Shown here: piece after piece, positions 7,282-16,042 of the stretch | Position numbering within the stretch: position 1 is the stretch's first letter | How the letters are laid out: every line of letters starts with the position of its first letter | DNA from: Flavobacterium crassostreae | Lineage (GTDB): Bacteria; Bacteroidota; Bacteroidia; Flavobacteriales; Flavobacteriaceae | DNA length: 64,000 nt | Assembly: GCF_001831475.1 (NCBI RefSeq) | Contig: NZ_CP017688.1 | Span: forward strand, 682,001 to 746,000 | Direction: 5' to 3' | Made by a program: the position numbers and the translations under genes | The notes under the pieces: generated by a model | Told to the model about the DNA's origin: nothing | The model's input: only the letters and a program-made list of their open reading frames with translations | Database searches by the model: none

Positions 7282-9059
7282 AAAATGTTTTTATCCGCCT
7301 GATGCTGGTGGTATGCGCTACAATGCAAAGTCAAATTACAGAAAAAAATTACGATTATTTTGTGCAATACAATGGTCCTGAATTGTCTAAAAAAATAACC
7401 CCAAAGGCTTTCTTTGAGCATCCATTTATTACAAATTATGCCTCCAAAAACCCCGATCAAAACCTACAGAAATATGCAGATTTGATCTTGTTTGATAAAA
7501 ACATAACCATGCAGGGCAGTTTTAGAGACCAAAAGCCGTATTATTTAATTACCATTCCTGTAAAAAGCAAAGCACAGGTACAGGCCTTTTTGTTGCAACT
7601 ACATGCCAAAGACAGCTCCCAAACCGCTGCTCCAAATATAGAAGACTTTGGAGATTATGCCCTATACCACTCTAAAGAGCAAGGGCAAACAATTGCTTTT
7701 GATGATAAGTATATGGTTATTTATAAAATAACCAAAAAATATTCGGACCGGGCTTATCCTGCAACAGAAGAGGTTTTTGAAAAAGTGGAAGAGCTGGAAG
7801 AAAACTACCCTGACACAGAAGCAGATTCTATAGAGATAACCCCTTCATCAGAAGACACCTTCGAAGACCAAATCCAAGATCCGTATGCTCCAGAGATTTT
7901 GTTGGCCAAAGCACAGTGGGATAGTCTGCAAATAGTACAACAAAGACAGGATTTGCAAGCTTGGTTTAAAAATGGGTTTGTAGCTCCTAAATCTTCTAAA
8001 ATAAATGCTTCGGCGGCTATAGCAACTTGGATAGATTATAATGCGGCATTAACTAGCTTAGGGTCTTTTTATTCGTTATCTAAAATAATGAGCAACAACA
8101 ACTTGTTTTCTAAAGAATCTGCCATGCTGCGTATGGTTAAAGGGGTGCAGGTAGATTTTTATTTGGAAAACGACCATGCTAGAGTGGAAGAGATAATTGA
8201 ATATGCTCCAGAAATGGCCAAGATAATGCGGAAAATTACTAACCGAAAAAACAACAAAAATTCGTATCGCTATTTTCCGAATACCCAGCCGTTGGCCTCT
8301 ATGAATTATAGTATTAACACTAAAGAGGCATTGGCAAACCTGCCCAAAATTACCTCCGATTTATTTAAAGAAACACCGCAATGGGGCCAAGAGGTTGCTT
8401 TAGTGACGGATTTAATTTCTACGATAGTCGATGAAAAAGCTACCGCTACCCTCTTTGATGGAGATTTGAACTTGTTTTTGTACAACTTTGAAAACAGAGA
8501 GATTACCACAACATCCTATCAATACGATGCCAATTATGAAGAAATAGAAACCCAGAAGACAAGTACAAAATCCATTCCGTTATTTGCAGCCATTTTTACC
8601 TCAACTCACCCAAGTTTTGGAGACAAATTATTACAACTAGGGGTACGCAAAAACCTGCTGGAAGAGCAGGATGGGTATTATGAGATCCGTAACACCGAAA
8701 AAATGGGGGATTTGTTCCTAATCAAAGACCACGATGTGGTTGTTATTGCCAATACTATGGAATATTTTAGCGGAAGCAAAAAAAGCAGCTATACAAAAGG
8801 GTTGAAAAAAGAATTAAGAAAGTATTATTTTCAGGGAAAAATAGACTTTATCACCTTAGCAAAGCAATATGCCGAAGCTACTAATCTGCAAACCAATACT
8901 AAAGAGATAAATCTATTTACAGAAAACTTTAAAGACATCCGTTTGTATTCTTCGAGAAAAATGCCCCATAACAAATTGCGTTTTACCGCCAAAATTAATA
9001 CCAACAGTACGGATAAGAATGTGCTTCTGCAGGTATTAGATGTATTAGAAAAACTCTAA
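7278..9059 (+). CDS. Exported protein of unknown function, coupled to the upstream lipoprotein
   Basis: The 593 residues begin with a signal peptide (MKNVFIRLMLVVCATMQSQ) and contain no membrane segment after it, so the product is probably periplasmic or secreted. An acidic Glu-rich linker lies around residues 165-200. The flanking parts look like two globular domains: the first with YDYFVQYNGPEL near its start, the second ending in a strand-rich region with SSRKMPHNKLRFTAKI. I recognise no catalytic motif and no T9SS sorting domain. Translation is probably coupled to the lipoprotein gene through the ATGA overlap. The unit ends at a very strong terminator (9081-9120). Confidence 0.75.
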   Translation: MKNVFIRLMLVVCATMQSQITEKNYDYFVQYNGPELSKKITPKAFFEHPFITNYASKNPDQNLQKYADLILFDKNITMQGSFRDQKPYYLITIPVKSKAQVQAFLLQLHAKDSSQTAAPNIEDFGDYALYHSKEQGQTIAFDDKYMVIYKITKKYSDRAYPATEEVFEKVEELEENYPDTEADSIEITPSSEDTFEDQIQDPYAPEILLAKAQWDSLQIVQQRQDLQAWFKNGFVAPKSSKINASAAIATWIDYNAALTSLGSFYSLSKIMSNNNLFSKESAMLRMVKGVQVDFYLENDHARVEEIIEYAPEMAKIMRKITNRKNNKNSYRYFPNTQPLASMNYSINTKEALANLPKITSDLFKETPQWGQEVALVTDLISTIVDEKATATLFDGDLNLFLYNFENREITTTSYQYDANYEEIETQKTSTKSIPLFAAIFTSTHPSFGDKLLQLGVRKNLLEEQDGYYEIRNTEKMGDLFLIKDHDVVVIANTMEYFSGSKKSSYTKGLKKELRKYYFQGKIDFITLAKQYAEATNLQTNTKEINLFTENFKDIRLYSSRKMPHNKLRFTAKINTNSTDKNVLLQVLDVLEKL

Positions 9060-9080
9060 AAATTAGTTTTTTTAAACCAA

Positions 9081-9120
9081 CACAAAAGCCTTAAATGAAA
9101 ATTTAAGGCTTTTGTGTTTT
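9081..9120. terminator. Bidirectional Rho-independent terminator
   Basis: A perfect 16-bp stem (9081-9096 with 9101-9116) with a GAAA tetraloop is followed by TTTT on the plus strand. It closes the 6640-9059 operon and lies between it and the convergent hemF, so it may also stop hemF transcripts. Confidence 0.92.
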
Positions 9121-9185
9121 AAGGTTGCAAGGATTTGGTCTAAAGGGTATAATTTAGTCTGTATCCGATACCAGCTAATGGCTTT

Positions 9186-10094
9186 TTAACTCGAAATCCA
9201 ATCTCTTGGGTTTTCTAAGACATGTAGTAATTTTTCTTCTTGGCTCCCTACTTCTGGATGATGGTCGTAGACCCATTGCACATGCGGCGGCAGACTCATC
9301 AGGATACTCTCTATCCGGCCGTTGGTTTTTAGACCAAACAAAGTGCCTTTGTCATGCACTAGATTGAACTCTACATAGCGTCCTCTACGGATCTCTTGCC
9401 AAGTTCTTTGCTCTGGAGTAAAGGAGCGTGTTTTTCTGCGTTCTACAATAGGCACATAGGCCTGAAGAAAACTGTTTCCAACTTCGGATACAAAGTGGAA
9501 CCAATCTTCCATTTGCATGGTTTCGGACTCTTTACAATAATCAAAGAACAAGCCTCCTATTCCGCGTGCTTCGTGTCGGTGTGCATTCCAGAAATAGGTA
9601 TCGCATTGTGTTTTATACTTAGGATAAAAATCTGGATTGTGTTTATCACAAGCCGTTTTACAGGTTTGGTGAAAGTGTGTAGCGTCTTCTTCAAACAAAT
9701 AGTATGGCGTTAAATCTTGTCCGCCACCAAACCATTGCTGAATTACGTTTCCGTTAGGATCGTACATTTCAAAATAGCGCCAATTGGCATGTACAGTAGG
9801 CACCATTGGACTCTTTGGGTGTAAGACCAAACTCAATCCGCAAGCAAAGAAGTCGGCTTCGCCTACGCCAAACATTTTTTGCATGGCTTCGGGCAATTTG
9901 CCATGAACGGCAGAGATGTTTACGCCGCCTTTTTCAAAAACCTTTCCGTTTTCGATTACACGGGTTCTTCCTCCGCCTCCTTCTGGACGTTCCCAAAGGT
10001 CTTCTTTGAATTTGGCCTGACCATCTACGGCCTCTAATCCTGCAACGATGGTATCTTGTAGGTTTTGTATGTAGCTAAAAAATTTATCTTTCAT
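9186..10094 (-). CDS. hemF: Oxygen-dependent coproporphyrinogen III oxidase
   Basis: HemF oxidatively decarboxylates coproporphyrinogen III to protoporphyrinogen IX using O2, in the cytosol. Family features are clear: GGGGRTRV, FFACGLSLVLHPKSP, VHANWRYFE, WFGGGQDLTPYY, the His-rich EARGIGGLFFDY and the C-terminal RRGRYVEFNLVHDKGT. I place the start at the ATG at 10094 (302 residues, MKDKFF...). The frame can be extended to a TTG at 10109, but that lies in a repeat array. The first 41 bases of the gene plus 5 upstream are duplicated at 11915-11960, flanking an inserted gene. Five 10-bp repeats lie directly upstream. Confidence 0.96.
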   Translation of the reverse strand: MKDKFFSYIQNLQDTIVAGLEAVDGQAKFKEDLWERPEGGGGRTRVIENGKVFEKGGVNISAVHGKLPEAMQKMFGVGEADFFACGLSLVLHPKSPMVPTVHANWRYFEMYDPNGNVIQQWFGGGQDLTPYYLFEEDATHFHQTCKTACDKHNPDFYPKYKTQCDTYFWNAHRHEARGIGGLFFDYCKESETMQMEDWFHFVSEVGNSFLQAYVPIVERRKTRSFTPEQRTWQEIRRGRYVEFNLVHDKGTLFGLKTNGRIESILMSLPPHVQWVYDHHPEVGSQEEKLLHVLENPRDWISS

Positions 10095-10099
10095 TTGGT
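10054..10099 (-). repeat. 46-bp direct repeat, proximal copy (hemF start)
   Basis: This covers the first 41 bases of hemF plus the 5 bases before its ATG. It is identical over 46 bp to 11915-11960. The two copies have the same orientation and bracket the AlbA_2 gene, with 1861 bp from copy to copy. Confidence 0.95.
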
Positions 10100-10108
10100 T
10101 GAAATGCA

Positions 10109-10160
10109 AAAGTGTTTAAAAGTGTCTAAAAAAGTATCTAAAAGTATTTAAAAGTGTCTA
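10109..10160. repeat. Five 10-bp tandem repeats (AAAGTRTYTA) upstream of hemF
   Basis: Units at 10109-10118, 10119-10128, 10131-10140, 10141-10150 and 10151-10160 read AAAGTGTTTA, AAAGTGTCTA, AAAGTATCTA, AAAGTATTTA and AAAGTGTCTA, with 2 extra bases between units 2 and 3. They fill the gap between the AlbA_2 gene stop and the hemF start, and the last unit contains that stop codon. One helical turn per unit would suit stacked binding of a regulator, but simple slippage is equally possible. Confidence 0.8.
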
Positions 10161-11819
10161 AATTATTTCCCAATAATATCCCGGAAGACATTGTACCTTA
10201 CCTTCTTTACCTAATGCAGATAGAAAATTGGTAACTTTCTTTTTCTTTTTATCCGCTGAAAGTACTGCTGAGAGTTTAGGAGTAATAAGGTTATCAATCG
10301 CTTTGCGTTTAGTTTTGCCGAATTTTCTAAGATACTCTACAATCATCTCTTTAAAATGAGAATCATCAAAACTACGATTGGCTAAATATTGGGCTTGTAA
10401 ATTTTCATCATTTATAGTTTCAATAATAGTATACGACAAATAGATATTAGGCCTCCTACCTTCAATGTAATTGGCTTTTTTTAAATATTTGAATTCCATT
10501 TCATTAATCTCTTTGCGTTTTTGAACTTTGTCTAATAAAATAATTTCGTTTAATAGTAATTTTGAATTTTGTATCAAAATTCGAGCGAAATTGGCATCCA
10601 AAATCTTACCCGTTATAGTCACTTTTACCTTATTATCATCAAAATTATAATCTGGTAATGGAAAAAATCGCTGTTTTTGAAAGTTAAATATTTTTCGAAT
10701 ACCTCCACCTTGAGTTTCAATCATATCTAAATTTTTCATTGCTTCAACCAAAAAAGGATTTCTGTAAACTTCTTCTGGAGTGTCATTTAAAACAACCTCT
10801 TCTACCGATTTTGGTAAAAAAGAGCCATAATTAGTAAATACTAAGTGGTCATCCTCGAACTCCACTACATTAATTCTTGCTCCTTTAGAATAATCTTGAT
10901 GCGCAATAGCATTGTTTAAAGACTCTCGAATAGTAAACGGTTCATAACGCGATACCTCATCAGGAAATAATGTGCCATCACGGAGATAACGGTATTTTAG
11001 ATTTCGTATTTTTTTAAAAACCTCGTCTATAGATAACAATAATGGGATTGAAAATATCTCAAAATCTTTATCTTGATTGTTTAGACTTTTTAGATTCCAT
11101 CTAATTTTAACAGAAGAATCTAAGTAATGTTCTGATTCTTCTTTACCTAAAAGAATTAAAGCAGTTCTTGTAATTTTACCTTTTATGGTAAGTTTTGCTT
11201 TGTTTAAAAAATCAATATCGTTCCAATTATCCACATCGTCAGAGTACTTAGGATTTCTTTTTTTAAATTCAATGCGCGCTTTTTGTATAGCATCTTGATC
11301 CAAATCTTCGATAGTAACCCCTTGAATAATTACTTTAGTCCAGTCTTCATTAGCTTGAACTTGAGTCAATATTGCATCTAAGCGAGCTTTTGTCATTTCG
11401 ACCAAATTGCCATCTATTCGTTGCCATGTTTTTTTATGAGCGTAAACAGGCAATCTGAATTGATGTTTTGGGATATGAAAAACCCAAACTACCTTTTTTG
11501 TGTCAGAAGTAGTGAATTCCTCTACGCTAAACGCTTCAATATTTAGATTCGTAATATTTCCATTAATTCTAAACCTAATATCCTCAATTGTGTAACCCGA
11601 AAAATCTTGGATTCCAGTAATATTTAATGTTTCATCTTGGATTCCAATAATTAAATGACCTCCTTGCATATTAGCTATTGCTGATACGTAAGATATTATA
11701 TCCTTTGAAACATCTCCTGCAACAGCGTTTTTCAACGACTTAAATTCCTTCCACTCACACTTTTCATTTTCAAGTGGGTAGTTAGTCTTTAAATAATCAT
11801 GTAGCTCTTTTTCAGTCAT
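10158..11819 (-). CDS. AlbA_2 (Schlafen-type) domain / HATPase_c_4 putative regulator
   Basis: The product has an N-terminal AlbA_2/Schlafen-type domain (residues about 10-130) with the hallmark pattern ESxxxEWKEFK and GGHLIIGIQD. A HATPase_c_4-like region follows (about 300-400: ESLNNAIAHQDYS, GSFLPKS, GGGIRKIF), then a C-terminal part that looks like winged helices. Such proteins are usually annotated as ATP-binding transcriptional regulators, and some occur in defence or stress islands. I use the ATG at 11819 (553 residues); the frame extends to a TTG at 11828. The gene is more A+T-rich than its neighbours and is bracketed by a 46-bp duplication of the hemF start, which indicates insertion. 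Its target is unknown. Confidence 0.8.
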   Translation of the reverse strand: MTEKELHDYLKTNYPLENEKCEWKEFKSLKNAVAGDVSKDIISYVSAIANMQGGHLIIGIQDETLNITGIQDFSGYTIEDIRFRINGNITNLNIEAFSVEEFTTSDTKKVVWVFHIPKHQFRLPVYAHKKTWQRIDGNLVEMTKARLDAILTQVQANEDWTKVIIQGVTIEDLDQDAIQKARIEFKKRNPKYSDDVDNWNDIDFLNKAKLTIKGKITRTALILLGKEESEHYLDSSVKIRWNLKSLNNQDKDFEIFSIPLLLSIDEVFKKIRNLKYRYLRDGTLFPDEVSRYEPFTIRESLNNAIAHQDYSKGARINVVEFEDDHLVFTNYGSFLPKSVEEVVLNDTPEEVYRNPFLVEAMKNLDMIETQGGGIRKIFNFQKQRFFPLPDYNFDDNKVKVTITGKILDANFARILIQNSKLLLNEIILLDKVQKRKEINEMEFKYLKKANYIEGRRPNIYLSYTIIETINDENLQAQYLANRSFDDSHFKEMIVEYLRKFGKTKRKAIDNLITPKLSAVLSADKKKKKVTNFLSALGKEGKVQCLPGYYWEII

Positions 11820-11886
11820 TATTGACAAATAATTGTTTCTTACAAATATAGGAATGTAAATTTAGTTTTTAAATTTCATACTTTTT

Positions 11887-11955
11887 CTATCTAACTAATC
11901 CGTTACAGATTTGGTCTTGTAGGTTTTGTATGTAGCTAAAAAATTTATCTTTCAT
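11887..11955 (-). pseudogene. hemF 5' stub left by duplication
   Basis: The distal 46-bp repeat carries the hemF ATG (11953-11955) and 13 further codons. Past the repeat the frame diverges and stops at TAG (11887-11889), giving a 22-codon stub. It lies 14 bp after the stop of the OmpA-like gene, where hemF itself probably once started. Confidence 0.75.
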
Positions 11956-11960
11956 TTGGT
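11915..11960 (-). repeat. 46-bp direct repeat, distal copy
   Basis: Identical to 10054-10099 over 46 bp, in the same orientation. Flanking bases differ on both sides, so the repeat boundaries are sharp. Confidence 0.95.
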
Positions 11961-11969
11961 ATCTATATT

Positions 11970-13016
11970 TTAAAACTTCACCAACTCAACTCTGCGGTTT
12001 TTAGCTTTGTTATCTTCTGTGTTATTAGTAGCCAAGGGTTTTTCTGAACCAAAACCACTGGATTTTAAACGTTTACTATCAATTCCTTTTCCGACAAGGG
12101 CATACCTTACTGTATTGGCTCTTTCTGCGGATAATTTTTTATTGCGCTCCACGCTTCCACTATTATCTGTATGGCCTTCAATGGATAGTTTCAAGCTTGG
12201 ATTATTGGATAATAAGGTAAAAATTTCATCCACAACCTTTTGTTCCTCTTTTTGTAAAATCGCTTTATCCACATCAAAATTAATATTTAAAACCACTTTG
12301 CCTTTGGCATCAATATCTTTCTGCATCGCTGAAGCAGTAGGCGTTTGAATGGTTTGTTTAAAACCTTCTAGCTCTACAACAGCCATTTCAGCGCTAGCGG
12401 AATTGGAACCAAATTGAAAAAATATTTTTCCGTTTTTATGATTTAAAGCATAATTGCGAACAGAAACATCATAAGGACTTCCGGCAGTTTGAATGTACTT
12501 ATATACTGCTTTTTCCTCTGTTTTTTTAATCTCATCTAATTTTTTAGATGGTATTTTTCCTTCGAATAATAAAACAGCTCCAATTTTTTTTAAATACGCA
12601 TCGACACTTTTATCAAATTTCAAGGTATTAAAGTTGGATTCACTATCTTTTTTTCCAAAATCTAGTACTGCTTTTTTTCCTTCCGCATTAAAAAAAGAAT
12701 TTCCGTTATAAATTATTAATTTATTAAAATCAAAAACTGCTGTCATTCCGTTTTTTGCTACAGCATTATGACCATCTTCCCAAATAACAAAGCCCTCTGG
12801 AGCAGTTATATATGGAAAAGAACCTATCTCTGCTGTAGATTCTGGAATTTTTGACCAATCAAATGATTCTAAATAAAGTGTGTTTTCTTTATCCGAAAGT
12901 GTATTTTCAGAAGCAACACTTACTTTTACCTCATCTGTATTAGCAACCTTTCTTGCTTCTTTTTTACAAGATAGAAAAAGCAATCCTGAGAATATAACAA
13001 CAATACTTTTTTTCAT
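11970..13016 (-). CDS. OmpA-family outer-membrane lipoprotein
   Basis: This 348-residue protein starts with a lipoprotein signal ending LFLSC (Cys17). A poorly conserved middle region follows, with WEDGHNAVAKNGMTAVFDF. The C-terminus (about 240-348) is an OmpA/Pal peptidoglycan-binding domain: NINFDVDKAILQKEE, LSIEGHTDNSGS, RNKKLSAERA and NRRVEL are all present. It probably sits in the outer membrane and binds peptidoglycan, helping envelope integrity; no beta-barrel is visible. In the arrangement before the downstream insertion it would have been 14 bp from hemF. The middle domain's role is unknown. Confidence 0.88.
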   Translation of the reverse strand: MKKSIVVIFSGLLFLSCKKEARKVANTDEVKVSVASENTLSDKENTLYLESFDWSKIPESTAEIGSFPYITAPEGFVIWEDGHNAVAKNGMTAVFDFNKLIIYNGNSFFNAEGKKAVLDFGKKDSESNFNTLKFDKSVDAYLKKIGAVLLFEGKIPSKKLDEIKKTEEKAVYKYIQTAGSPYDVSVRNYALNHKNGKIFFQFGSNSASAEMAVVELEGFKQTIQTPTASAMQKDIDAKGKVVLNINFDVDKAILQKEEQKVVDEIFTLLSNNPSLKLSIEGHTDNSGSVERNKKLSAERANTVRYALVGKGIDSKRLKSSGFGSEKPLATNNTEDNKAKNRRVELVKF

Positions 13017-13083
13017 GTTTCCTAAATTTAATTATTTCTAAACAACTTTTAGAACTAAATTACAATTTAAAAAACCAAAGAAG

Positions 13084-13278
13084 TTATGCTACTATTAAAT
13101 CTGCCTCTTCAATTGGATCCAGAATCACTCTTGTTAAATCAAAACCCATCAGTTGATTATCTACTAAATTAGTATCTTCTGTATTCCAAAATTTGGGCAC
13201 AAAAACCAAAGAAAGTAAAGTGGTCAACATCGTGTCGCTCTTTACTTTCTTCTGGTCTCTTATTCCTTTGGTTAGCAT
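13084..13278 (-). CDS. Possible small protein downstream of hemE
   Basis: A 64-codon frame starts with ATG 7 bp after the hemE stop on the same strand. Codon use is compatible with a gene (VDNQLMGFDLTRVILDP, DPIEEADLIVA), and the spacing would suit an operon member. There is no recognisable domain or signal peptide. An inverted repeat (13211-13220 with 13240-13249) lies within it. It could equally be a remnant of a longer gene or chance. Confidence 0.28.
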   Translation of the reverse strand: MLTKGIRDQKKVKSDTMLTTLLSLVFVPKFWNTEDTNLVDNQLMGFDLTRVILDPIEEADLIVA

Positions 13279-13285
13279 TTGCTAT

Positions 13286-14311
13286 CTATGGATTGTATTC
13301 TTTCACTGCATCAATGAATGCTTTAGCGTGATCTACAGGGATATTGGGTAAAATACCGTGACCTAAATTCACGATGTATTTGTCTTTTCCGAATTCGTCA
13401 ATCATTTCGTGCACCATTTTCTTAATCACCGGAATTGGCGACAACAATCGAGATGGGTCAAAATTTCCTTGCAAAGTAATGTTGCCACCAGATAGGTAGC
13501 GTGCGTTTCTAGGCGAACAAGTCCAGTCTACTCCTAATGCAGAAGCACGGCTTTTTCCCATTTCGCCAAGAGCGAACCAACATCCTTTTCCAAAAACAAT
13601 AACTGGAGCATCATCTGCCAATGCTTCCACGATTTGGTTGATGTATTTCCAAGAAAATTCTTGATAATCCACCGGAGAGAGCATCCCGCCCCAAGAGTCA
13701 AAAATCTGAACGGCATTGACGCCTGCTTTTACTTTTTCTTTTAGGTATAAAATAGTTGTATCGGTGATTTTTTGTAACAAAACGTGTGCTGCTTCTGGGT
13801 ATTGAAAACAAAACCCTTTGGCTTTATCAAAACTTTTAGACCCTTGCCCTTCTACCGCATAACACATAATGGTCCAAGGCGAACCCGCAAAACCAATTAA
13901 TGGTACGGCATCGTTCAACATTTCTTTGGTTAATTTTATGGCATCAAAAACATATCCTAAGGTTTCGTGCACATCTGGAACCATTACATTCTCCACATCT
14001 TGAATAGTACGGATTGGATTTGGCAAATAGGGTCCAAAATTAGGTTTCATCTCTACAGCAATACCCATTGCTTGCGGAATCACTAAGATATCCGAGAACA
14101 AAATTGCGGCATCGGGTGCAATTCTTCGGATGGGTTGTACCGTAATTTCGGCAGCCAATTCTGGAGTTTGACAACGGGTGAAAAAATCATATTTATCACG
14201 CAAGGCGATAAATTCTGGCAAATACCTACCCGCCTGACGCATCATCCATACGGGCGGACGTTGTACTGTTTCTCCTTTTAATGCTCTTAAAAATAAGTCG
14301 TTTTTTATCAT
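13286..14311 (-). CDS. hemE: Uroporphyrinogen decarboxylase
   Basis: HemE removes four carboxyls from uroporphyrinogen III to give coproporphyrinogen III. The N-terminal signature [17 protein letters not shown], the segment [18 protein letters not shown], the [12 protein letters not shown] motif and the C-terminal [11 protein letters not shown] are complete. I choose the ATG at 14311 (341 residues, [10 protein letters not shown]), the usual family length. The frame runs open another 90 bases upstream into the end of hemD, without family similarity. It is the last clear member of the hemA-hemC-hemD-hemE run, 61 bp after hemD. Confidence 0.96.
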   Translation of the reverse strand: MIKNDLFLRALKGETVQRPPVWMMRQAGRYLPEFIALRDKYDFFTRCQTPELAAEITVQPIRRIAPDAAILFSDILVIPQAMGIAVEMKPNFGPYLPNPIRTIQDVENVMVPDVHETLGYVFDAIKLTKEMLNDAVPLIGFAGSPWTIMCYAVEGQGSKSFDKAKGFCFQYPEAAHVLLQKITDTTILYLKEKVKAGVNAVQIFDSWGGMLSPVDYQEFSWKYINQIVEALADDAPVIVFGKGCWFALGEMGKSRASALGVDWTCSPRNARYLSGGNITLQGNFDPSRLLSPIPVIKKMVHEMIDEFGKDKYIVNLGHGILPNIPVDHAKAFIDAVKEYNP

Positions 14312-14372
14312 TTTTTTGCTATTGGCTAGTCGCTTGTGGCTTTTAGCGGATGGTTTATCTTGTTTTGTTTTT

Positions 14373-15065
14373 CTAATTACCTTCTTCGGGCATTGGTGCA
14401 TAATGCTGAATTACTTCAAAAACTACGTCTTCAATGGTCGGTATTTCAGGAATTACACTATTTTTAATTTTATGCGCCTCCAATGCGGCAGCGGTAGTGC
14501 TGCCAATACAAAAGCAACGTTCTTTTTTTATTTTATTATTGGTCAAATAACTCTCCACAGCAGATGGACTGAAGAACATAATTGCGTCAAAATTTTCTTG
14601 ATCCGAAATTTTAAAAGGCGCCAAGGTGGTTTGGTACACTTCTATTTCGTTAAAGATAATTCCAGCCTTTTTTAAAGACTCTGGAAGGGTTTCTCTACGC
14701 AAATTGCCGCTAAAAAAGGTGTAACTTTCTTGGTTATAAATTAGGGTGATGATTTCGGCCAGTTCTGAGGCGTAATCCAAGTAGACTAGAACCGTAAAAC
14801 CATTTGCCTCTAATAATTCTTTGGTTTTAATTCCTACACAAAAAACCGGTTTTGCCTTTAAGGCTTCCCAACCGTTTTGTTCCATCAAACTCAAAACTGC
14901 ATTTTGGCTGCTAAATATCAGATTGTTATTGATTTTATCTAGCTCAAAAAGGGTGTTTTTAATTTCGATAAAATCTTGTTCTAAAAGATCCAAATTAGCA
15001 TCAATAAATACTTGTCTTAGTTCGTCTGACAATGTTTTGGTGGATAAAATACTTATTTGGCTCAT
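14373..15065 (-). CDS. hemD: Uroporphyrinogen-III synthase
   Basis: The 230-residue protein matches HemD in length and position rather than by strongly conserved motifs, because this family diverges quickly. Visible traits are LSTKTL near the N-terminus, the domain linker region with [12 protein letters not shown], and the C-terminal [11 protein letters not shown] followed by [10 protein letters not shown]. HemD cyclises hydroxymethylbilane to uroporphyrinogen III while inverting ring D. Its start codon overlaps the hemC stop by one base (TAATG), so translation is probably coupled. Confidence 0.92.
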   Translation of the reverse strand: MSQISILSTKTLSDELRQVFIDANLDLLEQDFIEIKNTLFELDKINNNLIFSSQNAVLSLMEQNGWEALKAKPVFCVGIKTKELLEANGFTVLVYLDYASELAEIITLIYNQESYTFFSGNLRRETLPESLKKAGIIFNEIEVYQTTLAPFKISDQENFDAIMFFSPSAVESYLTNNKIKKERCFCIGSTTAAALEAHKIKNSVIPEIPTIEDVVFEVIQHYAPMPEEGN

Positions 15066-15991
15066 TATTTTTTCAAATTATTTTTGATTTCGGTCATTAA
15101 TTTTGTTCCTCCGTTATTCAGAATTTCTTGAGCCGAGTAGAATCCTAATTTTTTCCATTCTTGGATAGGAACCTTTTTGTCTACTTCAATTTTTTCTTTT
15201 CCGTCAAGCGAAAATAACACCCCTTGAAAATGGATGGTATCTTCTTGTTCGTTATATCGTGCCAATGCGCCAATTGGTGCCGTGCAACCTCCTTCTAGGG
15301 TTTTAAGAAATTGTCGCTCTATGTAGGTTACAATTTCGGTTTCTATATCATTTAATTGGGACAAAGCATCCAAGGTAAAAGCATCGTTTTGCATGGCTAC
15401 CACAAGCATTGCACCTTGGGCTGGAGCAGGAATCATCCAATCTAAATTAATATAATTTTCTGGTTTTAGGTCAATACGCTCTAATCCTGCAGCTGCAAAA
15501 ACAGCTCCATTCCAGTTGCCTTCTTGGAGTTTTTTCATGCGCAAATTTACATTTCCGCGTAGATCCACTACGTGGTGTGTTGGATATTTATTAAGCCATT
15601 GTGCTTGGCGGCGCAAACTACCTGTAGCAATTGTTCCGGCGGCGTCAAGAAAATCTAAATTTCCTTTGTGTACTAAAATATCCAGAGTGCTGGCTCTTTC
15701 CAGAACGGCAGCTTGCACAATTCCTTGAGGAAGAGCTGTAGGAACGTCTTTCATAGAATGTACTGCAATATCTACATCGCCATGGATCATGGCAACATCT
15801 AGTGTTTTTGTAAATATTCCGGTGATGCCTAATTCATAAAGTGGCTTGTCCAAAATTACATCTCCCGTTGATTTTACCGCTACAATTTTGGTTTTGTACC
15901 CTAAATTATTTAACTTTTTTTCTACGGTGTGGGCTTGCCAGAGTGCGAGTTCGCTATCTCGAGTCCCTATTCTTATTGTCTTTTCTGCCAT
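15065..15991 (-). CDS. hemC: Hydroxymethylbilane synthase (porphobilinogen deaminase)
   Basis: HemC links four porphobilinogens into hydroxymethylbilane in the cytosol. The start IRIGTRDSELALWQA, the segment HSMKDVPTALP, ATGSLRRQAQ and the cofactor-binding loop LEGGCTAPIGA are all present. Cys236 in that loop is the expected attachment site of the dipyrromethane cofactor. The 308-residue length is normal. It follows hemA by 51 bp and overlaps hemD by one base. Confidence 0.97.
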   Translation of the reverse strand: MAEKTIRIGTRDSELALWQAHTVEKKLNNLGYKTKIVAVKSTGDVILDKPLYELGITGIFTKTLDVAMIHGDVDIAVHSMKDVPTALPQGIVQAAVLERASTLDILVHKGNLDFLDAAGTIATGSLRRQAQWLNKYPTHHVVDLRGNVNLRMKKLQEGNWNGAVFAAAGLERIDLKPENYINLDWMIPAPAQGAMLVVAMQNDAFTLDALSQLNDIETEIVTYIERQFLKTLEGGCTAPIGALARYNEQEDTIHFQGVLFSLDGKEKIEVDKKVPIQEWKKLGFYSAQEILNNGGTKLMTEIKNNLKK

Positions 15992-16042
15992 GTATTTTTT
16001 TTAACCATTCTAGAATTGCTATTCTTTGGTGCTTTTGGAGTC

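Noticed and set aside
10095-10109. Upstream TTG start for hemF (and similar TTG/GTG extensions for hemA, plsC, rnpA and the HU-SPOR gene)
   Set aside because: In each case an ATG matches the family N-terminus, and the extension overlaps a promoter element or repeat array.
10054-11960. Insertion sequence or integron cassette
   Set aside because: There is no transposase, integrase, terminal inverted repeat or attachment-site-like core. Only the duplicated hemF start and one AlbA_2-type gene are present.
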